A stretch of DNA of 64,000 nt from Strix aluco (taxonomy: Eukaryota > Chordata > Aves > Strigiformes > Strigidae). The notes below the pieces were generated by a model. It made no database searches. It was not told where the DNA came from and saw only the letters and a list, made by a program, of their open reading frames with translations. The stretch is from positions 48,614,828 to 48,678,827 of the forward strand of contig NC_133970.1 in the NCBI RefSeq assembly GCF_031877795.1, read 5' to 3'. Below, in pieces: positions 10,501 through 20,268 of this stretch. The first letter of the stretch is position 1. Every line of letters begins with the position of its first letter. Position numbers and translations under genes: made by a program.

Positions 10501-11630
10501 TGGTGGCAAGTGCCCTGTGGATGTGGTTGCAGCAATGGAAACAGAACAACTGGCAACGCAAGGGCAGACCCATCTGGGCCGCTGAAGTATGGCAGGACAT
10601 TGCAGCCCGGGTGGAGAACCTCGTTGTGAAGGTGCGCCATGTGGACGCCCATATACCCAAGAGTCGGGCCACTGATGAACATCAACATACCCAGCAGGCG
10701 GACCAAGCTGCTAAGATCGAGGTGGCTCAGGTGGACTTGGACTGGCAGCGTAAAGGTGAACTGTTCATAGCCCGGTGGGCCCATGAGACCTCGGGCCACC
10801 AAGGCAGAGATGCAACATATAGGTGGGCTCGAGATCGAGGGGTGGACCTCACCATTGACACCATCGCAGAGATCATCCACAGATGTGAGACATGTGCTGC
10901 GATCAAACAAGCCAAACGGGTGAAGCCCCAGCGGAATGAAGATCGATGGATGAAATATAAATATGGAGAGGCCTGGCAGATCGACTACATCACACTGCCA
11001 CAGACCCACCAAGACAAGCGCCACGTGCTCACAATGGTGGAAGCAACCACTGGGTGGCTCGAACCTTATCCAGTGTCCCACGCCACCGCCCGGAACACCA
11101 TCCTGGGCCTTGAAGAGCGAGTCCTGTGGCGACACGGCACCCCAGAGAGGATTGAGTCGGACAACGGGACTCACTTCCGAAATAACCTCAGAGATGCCTG
11201 GGCAGAAGAACACGGCATCGAGTGGGTCTACCACATCCCCTACCACGCACCAGCCTCCGGGAAGATCGAGCGCTACAATGGACTGTTAAAAACTACCTTG
11301 AGAGCAATGGGGGGTGGAACCTTCAAACGCTGGGACACACATCTGACAAAGGCCACTTGGTTAGTGAACACAAGAGGATCTGCCAATCGAGCTGGCCCGG
11401 CTCAGTCAAAACTCCCACGTGTTGTAGACGGGGATAAAGTCCCTGTGGTGCACATGAGGGACCTGCTGGGAAAAATGGTCTGGGTTAGTCCTGCGCCGGG
11501 CAAAGGCAAACCCATCCACGGGATTGTTTTTGCTCAAGGACCTGGGTGCACCTGGTGGGTGATGCAGAAGGATGGAGAGGTCCGATGCGTACCACAAGGG
11601 GTCTTGATTGTGGGTGAAAACACACCGTGA
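7512..11630 (+). pseudogene. ERVL pro-pol, interrupted by solo LTR and one TGA
   Basis: Same frame as gag after UAG. Protease has VDTGAQCTLMP (about 7617). RT has PIWPVRKPNGEWRLTVDYR and an active-site FIDD (8439-8450) in place of the common YxDD. The frame is split at 8901 by a solo LTR and resumes at 9835. RNase H has LFTDGS and YIYTDSW. A TGA at 10368-10370 lies in RNase H. Integrase shows an HHCC zinc domain (HETSGHQ…CETC) and the triad at 10983 (QIDY), 11160 (ESDN) and 11268 (KIERYN), the last two spaced D-35-E. It ends 97 bp before the 3' LTR. Confidence 0.88.
8901..9834 (+). mobile_element. Solo LTR inside ERVL pol, target duplication ccggg
   Basis: 934 bp, TGAAGTGC…GCAAAACA, with perfect 5-bp duplications at 8896-8900 and 9835-9839. 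Removing the LTR and one duplication (939 bp, 313 codons) leaves the pol frame unchanged, which confirms the ends. A TATA-like element (catataagg) near 9455 supports plus orientation. Same family as the fragment at about 2150-2600. It is younger than the ERVL it interrupts. Confidence 0.92.
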
Positions 11631-11726
11631 GTTATACTGTGCTTTTGTTAATTTTCCTTTGTTAATGCTAATTGCTAAGTGGCAGCTGGATGTGACGCAC
11701 ATGGTATAGAATAAAGGGGTGGATTA

Positions 11727-12087
11727 TGTCCTGGTTTAACCAGGATAGGGTTAAGTTTCCCCAGCAGTGGGGGGGAGCTCTAGCTGGGTTATTCAGATAC
11801 CATGCTGACGTCACATCCTGGCAGGTCACGTTTTCCTGGCGCGGAGCACGGTGCACTCGTGGTTTTGTACATCGTGCTTCAAACTGCTGTATTTGGTAGC
11901 TATTTTGCTCTGTTCATTGCTATCACTATTACTGTTATTGTTATTGTTGTTGTTGGTTGTGTTGCTATTGCATTGTTGTATTAAACCTTTCCTTATTTCA
12001 GTCTTGGGGCTTTGCATTTCACTCCCTTTGTGGGGGAGGGGTAGCGGCCATGTGGTCTCAGACCCCGGCAGGGGCTAAACCACCACA
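11727..12087 (+). mobile_element. ERVL 3' LTR
   Basis: 361 bp, TGTCCTGG…ACCACA, directly after a purine-rich tract (ataaaggggtggatta). First ~100 and last ~100 bp match the 5' LTR, with the same tip hairpin (tcctggtttaaccagga), but the middle differs strongly and is 14 bp longer. Confidence 0.85.
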
Positions 12088-12442
12088 CAGCATAAAACAC
12101 TGCTATCTCGGATTGATTGGTATTTTATACCCCATTGCCTCTAAAAAACCACATACCCTCCTCTAAAAGATTCAAGAGTGCTTCCACTTAATTGTCTCAG
12201 CATTTATGGCTGTCAAAGTTTGTGCTGGTACAGAACCAAGAGCCTAGGGCAGGGCTTAATTTTATGAGGTGCTATATGGGAGTCCTGACTCAGGACATTG
12301 CAAGACAAAAAGAACTAGAAGTGACAAGTCATGATGGGGTGCAAGTAGAATGCATGCAGTAAAAATAGTGTGCATACATGTCTTAGGCCCTCGTGAGTCT
12401 TCACAATATAATTGTCCTTATTGTTAAGATGGGGAAACTGAG
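12088..12442. other. Spacer between ERVL and ERVK proviruses
   Basis: About 350 bp of AT-rich DNA with no recognisable gene, repeat or element end. It contains the left target site of the next provirus. Confidence 0.5.
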
Positions 12443-12448
12443 GTAGAG

Positions 12449-12862
12449 TGCCGGGGTCCTTACTTCTCCATGCGGGAACACGAACGACACAACACCAATG
12501 TGATGATCAGGTCGTCCATCTTTTTTTTTCCAATCCTGGTTACATTTATATTCTACTAAGTTCCGTACACGCACTCATCTATCTTCTAATAGGCTACAGA
12601 TCATCTACACGCGCTGTTCACGCGCCTCTACAAGCATTTGCATTGGTTAATTGCAATTAGCACGTAAAGCCCCAAACTTGCCAAAACTCCCTTATCTCAT
12701 ACCCTGTTTTGCTCAGACTTGTGTGCTTTTGCTGACCACAGGTGTTTCTCACTTATCTGCTATCTTGTGTGTTTTTGCCAGCCTTATTTTGCTGGCCTTG
12801 TCTTCGTCCTTGCATTCTTCTGCCTGCACTAACTTTCTCCCAGCGTGGCCCAGACTCCTACA
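12449..12862 (-). mobile_element. ERVK 3' LTR
   Basis: 414 bp, reads TGTAGGAGTC…CCCCGGCA on the minus strand, preceded by a polypurine tract (aaaaaagggggaga). The polyadenylation signal seen in the 5' LTR (tttatt on plus, 21662-21667) is tttttt here (12521-12526), so it is lost. Confidence 0.9.
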
Positions 12863-12878
12863 TCTCCCCCTTTTTTTT

Positions 12879-14074
12879 TTATTTTATTTGCTCAGCCAAA
12901 CTTTGCAGCATCCTCTGCAAACATTGGAACAAGCAAGGAAGAATCAACATCAAAAGCAGCAATACCATCAGTACCATCAATGCTCCTTTGACCAATGTTT
13001 GTAACCAACCTCTCAGTCCGAGACCAACGAGCCAATCTGAAAAGGGGCCATGTCCCTCTGTAATATGCTTCATGTTATGTTGCATTTTCGCTAATCGTTG
13101 GTGTATGCTCTGCGAATGGTCAGACAAATTAAAGCAAGAAATTCCTTCAAAATCTTCACATCTATGCCCATGTGCCAATAATAAAAATCTACAGCAGCAC
13201 GATTTTGCAAAGCAGCATGCCTAACACTATCAACATCAGTAAGCAGCGCACTCAGCGTTTGCAAAGTTAGATTAAATGGCTTTTCACTCCAACGTGCTAA
13301 TCTACGTATATATTTTTGCATTTATGGCAGCCATTCCTTGCGGAAAGAAGAAAGGAGTAGCTATAACAGTGGCTAATGAAGGTAGCCGCACGTTGTCGTT
13401 GCAGGTGTCGTCAAAGGTTCGAACAGATCCGCGTGATCTTGACTCATGTCTCCTACTGGCATTCAATAACTCTCTCATGTGCGGAGTAAACAATGTTAGC
13501 TGCCCAAGGTAGCATGGACCACCAACAGGTCGTACAGGAATACCAGGCCATGCTCTATCTCCACAAATCAGAAACACTCCGGCTGGAAGTTTAAAACCTC
13601 CTTTGGTGTTTACGGTAACCCTCCTGTTTTCAAATCATTCCAAGGAGAATGCCCTGTTACATTTTGACAACCCATAAACAAGCCTTGTTGTCCACTCCGT
13701 GCCAACCAAACATACCATGGGCCATCGAACCAAACCACCCCTGTGCCATTCACTGGCTGGAGTTGAGGAACTGTATCATTACAGTCCTGCATATTAGTTG
13801 CAGTAACATCAACATACTCGACAGGCACAACGCTAGCTAGCAAGTCCAGCTCCTGCAAAGGTAAATGAGCTGATTGATTTAAATTTTCGATGACTGTCTT
13901 CTGCCAGGCCGCACTACGCATAGTGGGCCAAACATAGATGCCATTTGGACTTAAACAAGTTTCACTTTCGCTACTAGTCAGGTCCACCCTCTGTTGTTTC
14001 CAGTACCCATCAAAGTCAGTTTCATTTTCCTGCAATGGAATGCCAATCAAACAGGTTCGAAAAGGATTATCCAC
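12879..14074 (-). pseudogene. ERVK env, SU C-terminal part and TM, frameshifted
   Basis: Continues the env that is split by the solo LTR. Frames alternate: 14092-13610 (surface), 13577-13302 (FLICGDRAW, then the region after it), 13321-13091 ([18 protein letters not shown]) and 13178-12879 (TM end). At least three frameshifts. In TM the disulphide motif reads C-EDFEGI-S-C, where relatives at 4.3 and 40.4 kb have C-x6-C-C, so one Cys is Ser. A hydrophobic membrane span (LMVLMVLLLLMLILPCLF) is near 12960. The stop lies 17 bp before the LTR, so this env does not run into U3, unlike the two other ERVK envs. Confidence 0.78.
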
Positions 14075-14079
14075 CTGTT

Positions 14080-14969
14080 TGTGGTGGTGCAATTCTTACC
14101 CCTCCCCGCCCCTCCTTGTTGGGCTGCTTGGTGCTAGGTGCGATTCCACCCACATCCCCGGAGCTATACACCAATCTGTGGAGATAAGGACTGACAATGT
14201 TAACGAGCCTGGCTCCTGCCCCTCCCGATTGCTCGGAAATGGTTAAAATGGCCCATCAACTCCTAAGGGCCTGGCACACCTGTGCCTGGGATGGGGTCAA
14301 ATGGGAACAATAACAGAGTCGCACATTAATCAAATTCTTGTGTAACTGCTGGAAGGCACCAGAAGGCATTTGACAAAAGTCAATTATCTTGGACCCTATA
14401 AATGGCGACCACCAGGGAGACCCTTTGAGCTCTCCTGGATCGCAGCGGGCCTGTGACCAGCATCTCCCCTGAGCTGGGACGCCTCTCAGGTACCAAACCC
14501 TTAAGGTGTCGTCTGCTCCAGACGGAAGGCCAGGGCGAAGTCCCCTGCTCGAGTCTCAATTATCGCCCGTTGAGGAATGTCAAGGCATTGGGAGTATTTG
14601 CTCTAAACTCGAGAGGGAAATTTTCTTTGAGCTAGCTTCTCTTTACTCTGGGGGGGGGGGAGGGGGTGTGGGGGGTGGGTACGTACCCTTGTTTCTGTGT
14701 GTGTATGTCCGTTCTGTGTTCATTCTACTGAATCCAAACACCTTTGTTTCTGTATGTTTGTCTGTTTTGTTATGTGCATGCATGTGTATGTATATATATA
14801 GGTACCGTTAAGTAAGTTAGTGTGAATCTTGTCATTTTAGAATCTGAATAAGTCGCTTCTCTTTCTTTTAGTATTTCTGAATTATTTTATAATAATAAAT
14901 TGCTGTTAGTTATTAATAAACCTAGATTTCTTACTAAATATTACCGTGTCAATACTTTCATCCGCGACA
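14080..14969 (+). mobile_element. Solo LTR inside ERVK env, target duplication ctgtt
   Basis: 890 bp, TGTGGTGGTG…CCGCGACA, with 5-bp duplications at 14075-14079 and 14970-14974. TATA-like element (cctataaatgg, about 14395) and aataaa signals (about 14893 and 14915) give plus orientation, opposite to the host provirus. A G-rich run lies near 14650. I do not recognise the family. Confidence 0.9.
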
Positions 14970-14974
14970 CTGTT

Positions 14975-15751
14975 GCAAACTCAAACAAAAATCTGACATG
15001 CCAGCTGTATTTGCCCATGTTACCCAAATATTTGTTCTGGGTGTAATGTCGAAAATCCCTTCACTACCTGCTATAAAACAAATCAAAATAAACATCACCC
15101 ACGTTTGACACATCGCCATCATTTTACCTCTCTTCTCCAGTTATCCTTGTGCACCTGCCAACTTCGAGGAACGTTTATTCCAACACCACAGCTCCTATCC
15201 ACTGCCTTATTATTTTGCCTAATACATTGCAAAGCTAAGCGTTTACAAAACTCAAAACTAATTTCTGCTAAAACTCTTTGCCCAAGATCTTCAATTAGGC
15301 TTAAAGCCCTAGAAAACTGCTGTTGTTCTCTAAAACTCTAATCTGTCCTTCTGTACTAACAGCTAATGGCTGATACACTGACCTACCTATAAAATCAGAC
15401 AGCCAATCTGCTTCGGTAAAAGATAATCCGGTCAGCACACAAGTGACATTTATACACACTTTCCCGATCATGCGCACGCGTGACTCTCCAAGTTCCCCTG
15501 TCACACCATGCACAATGTATAAAACCCCAAGGTCGACAGTTTAGACCATGTTCCGTACTAGCTGTGTCATGTTCTTCAAGCTGTTTTATGGTGAGCGGCT
15601 GTGTTCGAGTAGCCCCATAAAATGACTGCAGATTCAGTAAAAGAACTTCACTGTTCGCTGGATGTAGTGCCGTTAACAACGGCGTCAGGACCAAGTTCAA
15701 TCGATGTTGGTGTCTCTGGAGTGCCTCGGGATGCAGGGTTGGTGTCGTCAT
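14975..15751 (-). pseudogene. ERVK env leader and SU N-terminus
   Basis: Overlaps the end of pol: a frame from 15751 (118 codons) carries a long leader region, followed after frame changes by 15513-15301 and then by a hydrophobic signal-like stretch (FILICFIAGSEGI) and TNIWVTWANTAGMSDFCLSL just before the solo LTR. That last text matches the env surface N-terminus of the other ERVKs. The overlap with pol is the usual retroviral arrangement. Broken by frameshifts and stops. Confidence 0.6.
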
Positions 15752-18365
15752 CCTTTGCGATCCATGGTTTCACCCACTTTGCGGGGACCCACTTGGGTGG
15801 ATCACTACCTGTGGAAACACAAGCATAACCTCTTCCCCAAGTTAGCAACTGCATAGGTCCCTCCCATTGCCCAGACTGAGGGGAATACAATTGCACTTGA
15901 ATTTTTTGAAAAGAATAATCATGCTTGTTTGTTTGCATATGTATTCGCGCAGGCGGTTCATCTTGCCCTCCACGTATATTAAGCCAATTTAAAACAAATA
16001 ATGTTTTTGCCAATATCTCATGAGGGGAACCCCCTGTCTCCCCCTGTTTTTTCAAAATAACAAGGTGATGTTTCAATATACGATGGGCGCGCTCAACGAT
16101 TGCTTGCCCAGTAGAGTTGTGTGGTACTCCGTGGAGAAGCTGAGTTCCCCAATGTTGTAAAAAGGCAGTGGTGGAGGCTGCCCGATATGCAGGACCATTA
16201 TCAGTTTTAATTTTCTTTGGACACCCCATAACCGCAATCGCTTGCGTCCAATGTTGACGAGCTGCTGCTGCCGAGGCAGAAGCATGAGCAGAGGCCCATA
16301 TAAATGAGGAACAGGTATCCACTGACACATGTAAGTAGCGAAGACGCCCAAAAGGCGGAAATACAGTGATATCAGTTTGCCAAACTTCCTGTGGCTGTAA
16401 GCCACGAGGATTCGCACCACCGTCCTGTAGCGGTGTGAGAGTGGCACAGTCTGGACAAGCAGCCACTATCGCCCGTGCTTGGGTCTTAGGGATGTTAAAT
16501 TGCTTACGTAATGCAGTTGCAGACTGGTGAAAAAAGGCATGAGATTTATAGGCTTCTGGAACAATGTTATGCGTGTCTGCTAAAGCGGCAACCAACTGAT
16601 CAGCTCGAGCGTTGCCTTCTACAAGACCTCCAGGGAGCCTAGTATGGCTCTTTATATGCATGATAAAAACCCGATGCGTGCGATGATTAACAGTATTTTG
16701 TAAGTGGACAAAAGCCTGAAAAAGGGTGGGATTGTTCACATGTCCTAACAAGGCCCTTTCGATTCGTTGTACTACACCTGCCACATATAAAGAATCAGTC
16801 ACAATGTTTAAATCTTGAATGTTCCAGCGGTTAAGCACAGCAATCACCGCTTTAAGCTCCAAAATCTGTACAGATGTATCGCAAACAAAGCGTTCTGATT
16901 GCCATATTCCATTCTCCTGCCAAACAAATCCTGCCGTTTTGGTCTTGCTGCTGGCATCTGTAAATACTGTTAAAGCCTGTAAAGGTTGTCGACTAATGAC
17001 AGGAACAGCAGTCATTGTTAAAGCAGTTTTAAATAGTGGATGCTTTGGATAATGGCTGTCAATTTGATAGGATTTGTTCATCACAGCCAGCGAGAAGGAC
17101 ATAGATGATTCACACATAGCCTGAATTAGGTCCAGTGCATACGGCACAACTACTCGATCCGGTTCCTTTCCAGCAATAGATATTGCTCGCTGAACACCTT
17201 TTCGGATAATACTTGCTATCGCATCCACACGTGATGTTATTGTTCTATGTCCTCTGGCCAATAAAAATAACCATTCGATAATTCTGAGGGGATTAGACTG
17301 TTGTTCACACCATTGTCCTAAAAAAGCTGATACTTCTGACTCTGTATTATATACAAACAATTGTAATGCTTGAGCAGGGTCAATACGAGCTGCAGAATTA
17401 ACACTCAATTTCAGGGAAATATTATCCAGGGCGTGTTTAGCTGACGCTGTTAGAGACCTAGGTTCTTGAGGATTACAATTTCCTTGCAACAACTTAAATA
17501 AAGGCTGTAAATCTGTGTTAGTAATGCCACAAATACTGCGGATCCACTGAATATCTCCCACCAATTTCTGTAGATCATTTAATGTTTCCACTTCCTGTAC
17601 TATTGATAGCTTCTGTGGCCTAACAGTAGATTCGGTTAAAGTCATCCCTAGGTATTTCCATGGCTCCGTCCGTTGTACCTTTTCAGGGGCCACAACGAGT
17701 CCCATTATATTTAGAGCTTCTATCAGTTCTTGAATCAATTCTTCAGAGATGGGTGTTTTTTGGCAAAGCAACAAATCATCCGTATAGTGATACAAAATAC
17801 AGTCGATAGGATGTTCTCGAAAGGGTCGTAGAGCTAAATCCACATACCATTGACATATTGTGGGAGAATTTTTCATGCCCTGAGGTAACACTACCCAATG
17901 ATATCTCTCAGAAGGTTTTGCTCTATTTGTAGAAGGGACAGAGAAGGCAAATTTTTCATAATCCTCTGGATGCAAAGGTATTGTAAAAAAACAATCTTTC
18001 AAATCAATAACCACAATGTCCCAGCCCTGAGGGAGCATGGATGGATTGGGTAATCCTGGCTGAAGTGCTCCCATGTCCTGCAGAACTGCATTAACTGCTC
18101 GCAGATCTTGTAACAGTCTCCATTTTCCAGACTTCTTTTTGATGGTAAACACAGGTGTATTCCACGGACTGGTAGAAGGGACAAGGTGTCCAGCATTCAA
18201 TTGTTCTTGCACGAGATCCCTTAAATGAGCGAGCTTCTCAGTTGGTAGCGTCCATTGCTCCACCCATACAGGAGTATTAGTTAACCAGCTCAGTTTTAAA
18301 ACAGGACGGGGGTCGCTCGCTACAATGGCCGCCCCTAAAAAGGCGTTTGTAACACACATCCCCAC
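15648..18365 (-). CDS. pol: ERVK pol: reverse transcriptase, RNase H, integrase, 905 codons open
   Basis: Uninterrupted frame. [10 protein letters not shown] about residue 66, DLKDCF with catalytic D121, active-site box YTDD at 194-197 (codon ACG for Thr, where relatives have Met). RNase H: D470, E503, D524, D589. Integrase: zinc-binding H609/H613/C637/C640, catalytic D665, D722, E758 (D-35-E), C-terminal [14 protein letters not shown] near 834-847. The frame is -1 relative to protease and overlaps its end at 18335, so it would be made by frameshifting. All catalytic acids are present, but YTDD is unusual and gag and env of the same provirus are broken. Length is normal for a betaretroviral pol. 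Confidence 0.92.
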   Translation of the reverse strand: MGMCVTNAFLGAAIVASDPRPVLKLSWLTNTPVWVEQWTLPTEKLAHLRDLVQEQLNAGHLVPSTSPWNTPVFTIKKKSGKWRLLQDLRAVNAVLQDMGALQPGLPNPSMLPQGWDIVVIDLKDCFFTIPLHPEDYEKFAFSVPSTNRAKPSERYHWVVLPQGMKNSPTICQWYVDLALRPFREHPIDCILYHYTDDLLLCQKTPISEELIQELIEALNIMGLVVAPEKVQRTEPWKYLGMTLTESTVRPQKLSIVQEVETLNDLQKLVGDIQWIRSICGITNTDLQPLFKLLQGNCNPQEPRSLTASAKHALDNISLKLSVNSAARIDPAQALQLFVYNTESEVSAFLGQWCEQQSNPLRIIEWLFLLARGHRTITSRVDAIASIIRKGVQRAISIAGKEPDRVVVPYALDLIQAMCESSMSFSLAVMNKSYQIDSHYPKHPLFKTALTMTAVPVISRQPLQALTVFTDASSKTKTAGFVWQENGIWQSERFVCDTSVQILELKAVIAVLNRWNIQDLNIVTDSLYVAGVVQRIERALLGHVNNPTLFQAFVHLQNTVNHRTHRVFIMHIKSHTRLPGGLVEGNARADQLVAALADTHNIVPEAYKSHAFFHQSATALRKQFNIPKTQARAIVAACPDCATLTPLQDGGANPRGLQPQEVWQTDITVFPPFGRLRYLHVSVDTCSSFIWASAHASASAAAARQHWTQAIAVMGCPKKIKTDNGPAYRAASTTAFLQHWGTQLLHGVPHNSTGQAIVERAHRILKHHLVILKKQGETGGSPHEILAKTLFVLNWLNIRGGQDEPPARIHMQTNKHDYSFQKIQVQLYSPQSGQWEGPMQLLTWGRGYACVSTGSDPPKWVPAKWVKPWIAKDDDTNPASRGTPETPTSIELGPDAVVNGTTSSEQ

Positions 18366-19165
18366 TGAGACAAGACATCTCGCCCTAATAACCAGAGTGT
18401 CGTATGTAGTACATATGGTTTCACTTGTGCTCTGAGACCTTCTTTGTCATCTATAATGGTAACAAGATGTGCACTTTGCTGTGTAGGGGATGCTCCTCCA
18501 ATTCCTACAACCATGTTGGATGCCATAATCAAAGGCCAAGAAGGTGGCCATGCAGCGTATGGTATAATGGTGACATCAGCTCCAGTGTCAAGCATGACTT
18601 GTTCAGAGCGGATCTTAACTCCATCATTCCCAAGTATTGTGACTGTTCTCATGGGCTTATTGTTGGTGATCAATTGTGAAAAGGCAACAGTCACTGGTCC
18701 AGTAGACCCAAATCCTTGGTCGCCTCTTTCGCGCTCTTGACTCTTAACAACATGTGCTCGAAATGGAATTAATTGAGCAATACGGTCACCTTTATGCAAT
18801 GTGGCTGGAGGGTTTAGAGTTCTCACCATTATCCCAATTTGTCCAGTATAATCAGAATCAATTAATCCAGGAATAATCATAATTCCTTGCTTCGGTGCCG
18901 AGGATCGTCCTATCAATAATGCACTAAGTCCATGTCCTAACGGTCCTGTAACTGCGGAAGGAACTACATGCACTGAATCATCCACTATTGTGATGTTGAC
19001 TCCCACGGCCAAATCGAGGCCTGCACTTCCTTGGGTGGCTGCTGAGAGCTCGTCAAGGCAGCTGCCACTTGGGGGAATTTGAGTGTCTTGGTGCCCCCCG
19101 GAAAGGCGCTCTGCGAGGAGTTTCCCGGCAAGGGGCTCCCGTCTTTCTTGAATTTTGATCGACAC
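18335..19165 (-). CDS. pro: ERVK dUTPase-protease
   Basis: 276-codon frame. N-terminal dUTPase with GSAGLDLAV, GLIDSDYTGQIG, KGDRIAQLIPF and the C-terminal glycine-rich motif (DQGFGSTGP), then aspartic protease with LDTGADVTIIP and LLGRDVLSQWG, the flap region between. It is out of frame with gag, as expected for gag-pro frameshifting, and ends at TAG 18335-18337 inside CCTTTTTAG, where slippage by -1 would enter pol. Appears intact. The listed start is the first frame codon and not necessarily a translation start. Confidence 0.88.
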   Translation of the reverse strand: MSIKIQERREPLAGKLLAERLSGGHQDTQIPPSGSCLDELSAATQGSAGLDLAVGVNITIVDDSVHVVPSAVTGPLGHGLSALLIGRSSAPKQGIMIIPGLIDSDYTGQIGIMVRTLNPPATLHKGDRIAQLIPFRAHVVKSQERERGDQGFGSTGPVTVAFSQLITNNKPMRTVTILGNDGVKIRSEQVMLDTGADVTIIPYAAWPPSWPLIMASNMVVGIGGASPTQQSAHLVTIIDDKEGLRAQVKPYVLHTTLWLLGRDVLSQWGCVLQTPF

Positions 19166-19194
19166 TCTCTGGCCTTATGCCCAAATTTATCACA

Positions 19195-20268
19195 TCAGTT
19201 ACAGGTACCGGCACATGGCGCTGTTATGGTAGCTTTCTTTGCCTGAGGACATTGTCGCTTAAAATGATCAGGTTTACCACATAAAAAACATCCTTCCTTT
19301 TTCCTAGCATTTTTAAGTCCAGGATCTCCTTTTCCCTGACTTGTAACAGGTCTTAAAGCTGCAGCAAGAGCTCTTGCGTGGATAGTAGCCTTTTCTTGCT
19401 CTTCCAATAGTGGTGGCAATTGTGAACATGCCTCAACCATCTGTGTCAGGCTAGCACCTCGTGGGAGACTGGCAATCACTTGTTGGCATCTTTGATTTGC
19501 GTTTTGATATGCCAAATCTTTCCCCACTGCTGTTTTAGCATCAGGTGTAAGATTAGGTGCAGTATCCAGTGCCTCTTTCAATCGATCAAGAAATTGCATA
19601 TATGGCTCATCTGGCTTTTGCTTCACTTGATGATAAGGCAGTCTCGGTTTTCCAATTTGAGGCAGCTCTTGAAGTGCCTCTAAGGCCAGTGCCTGAGAGT
19701 GTTGTGTTATACGAGGGTGCAAGGCTGCCTGTGCTGCTCCATTACAATACTGTCCTGTCCCCATAAGTTGATCAAGTGTAACAAATCTTAAAGGATCATG
19801 TCCATCCAACTGATGGAGGTTGTTTACCATTGAAATCTCACATTTTTCCTGCCATCTATCTTTAAACATCATAAAAGCAGTAGGGGGAAGGATAATCTCC
19901 AAAAGTGCTCTGATATCAGTTGGCACTAAATCTTGATTGCGAAAGAAGGATTGTATCACGGTCATAACTTGTTTGTTATCATACCCAAAGTCCATGACTG
20001 TTCTTTGTAACTGAGTCACAGTCTTCCAGTCAAATGGATGCCACACCCGCTGGTTCCCTTGCACGACAACTGGCATTGCCATGACACTAGGTGGCAGCAT
20101 CTGCCCTTCTATAACTGCATGTTCAATCACCCCCTTCCATCTCTGCCCCACAGTATAATTAGGGTCCTGCGGGGGGGGGCGGATCAGGCGCGGGAGGACT
20201 GGATGCCGAAGAAGCGGCATTGTTTTCATGTCCTTTTCTTTCGTCTTTGCCCTGCAGCCATCCAGCAA
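19195..20268 (-). pseudogene. gag: ERVK gag, capsid and nucleocapsid part
   Basis: Second gag frame, shifted relative to the first. It carries capsid (QRVWHPFDWKTVTQLQ; major homology region with EPYMQFLDRLKEAL) and the first zinc knuckle (CFLCGKPDHFKRQC). The second knuckle is cut by TGA 19195-19197 between its first two Cys; its remaining text continues beyond. The shift from the N-terminal frame lies in the overlap 20159-20268, which contains a run of nine G (20171-20179). Confidence 0.82.

Larger units (their letters stand above)
5180..12087 (+). mobile_element. ERVL (class III) provirus with two LTRs
   Basis: LTR (5180-5526), primer site (5531-5548), gag, protease-RT-RNase H-integrase and 3' LTR (11727-12087) in plus orientation. 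Only 97 bp separate the integrase stop from the 3' LTR, so there is no env, as in ERVL elements generally. All of gag and pol lie in one reading frame, interrupted by the gag-pol UAG, four extra TGA codons and a nested solo LTR. The flanking 5 bp differ (ccaat and cagca) and the two LTRs differ clearly, so the two ends may not come from a single insertion. Confidence 0.88.

Noticed and set aside
11631..11726. Possible env in the ERVL at 5180-12087
   Set aside because: Only 97 bp lie between the integrase stop and the 3' LTR.
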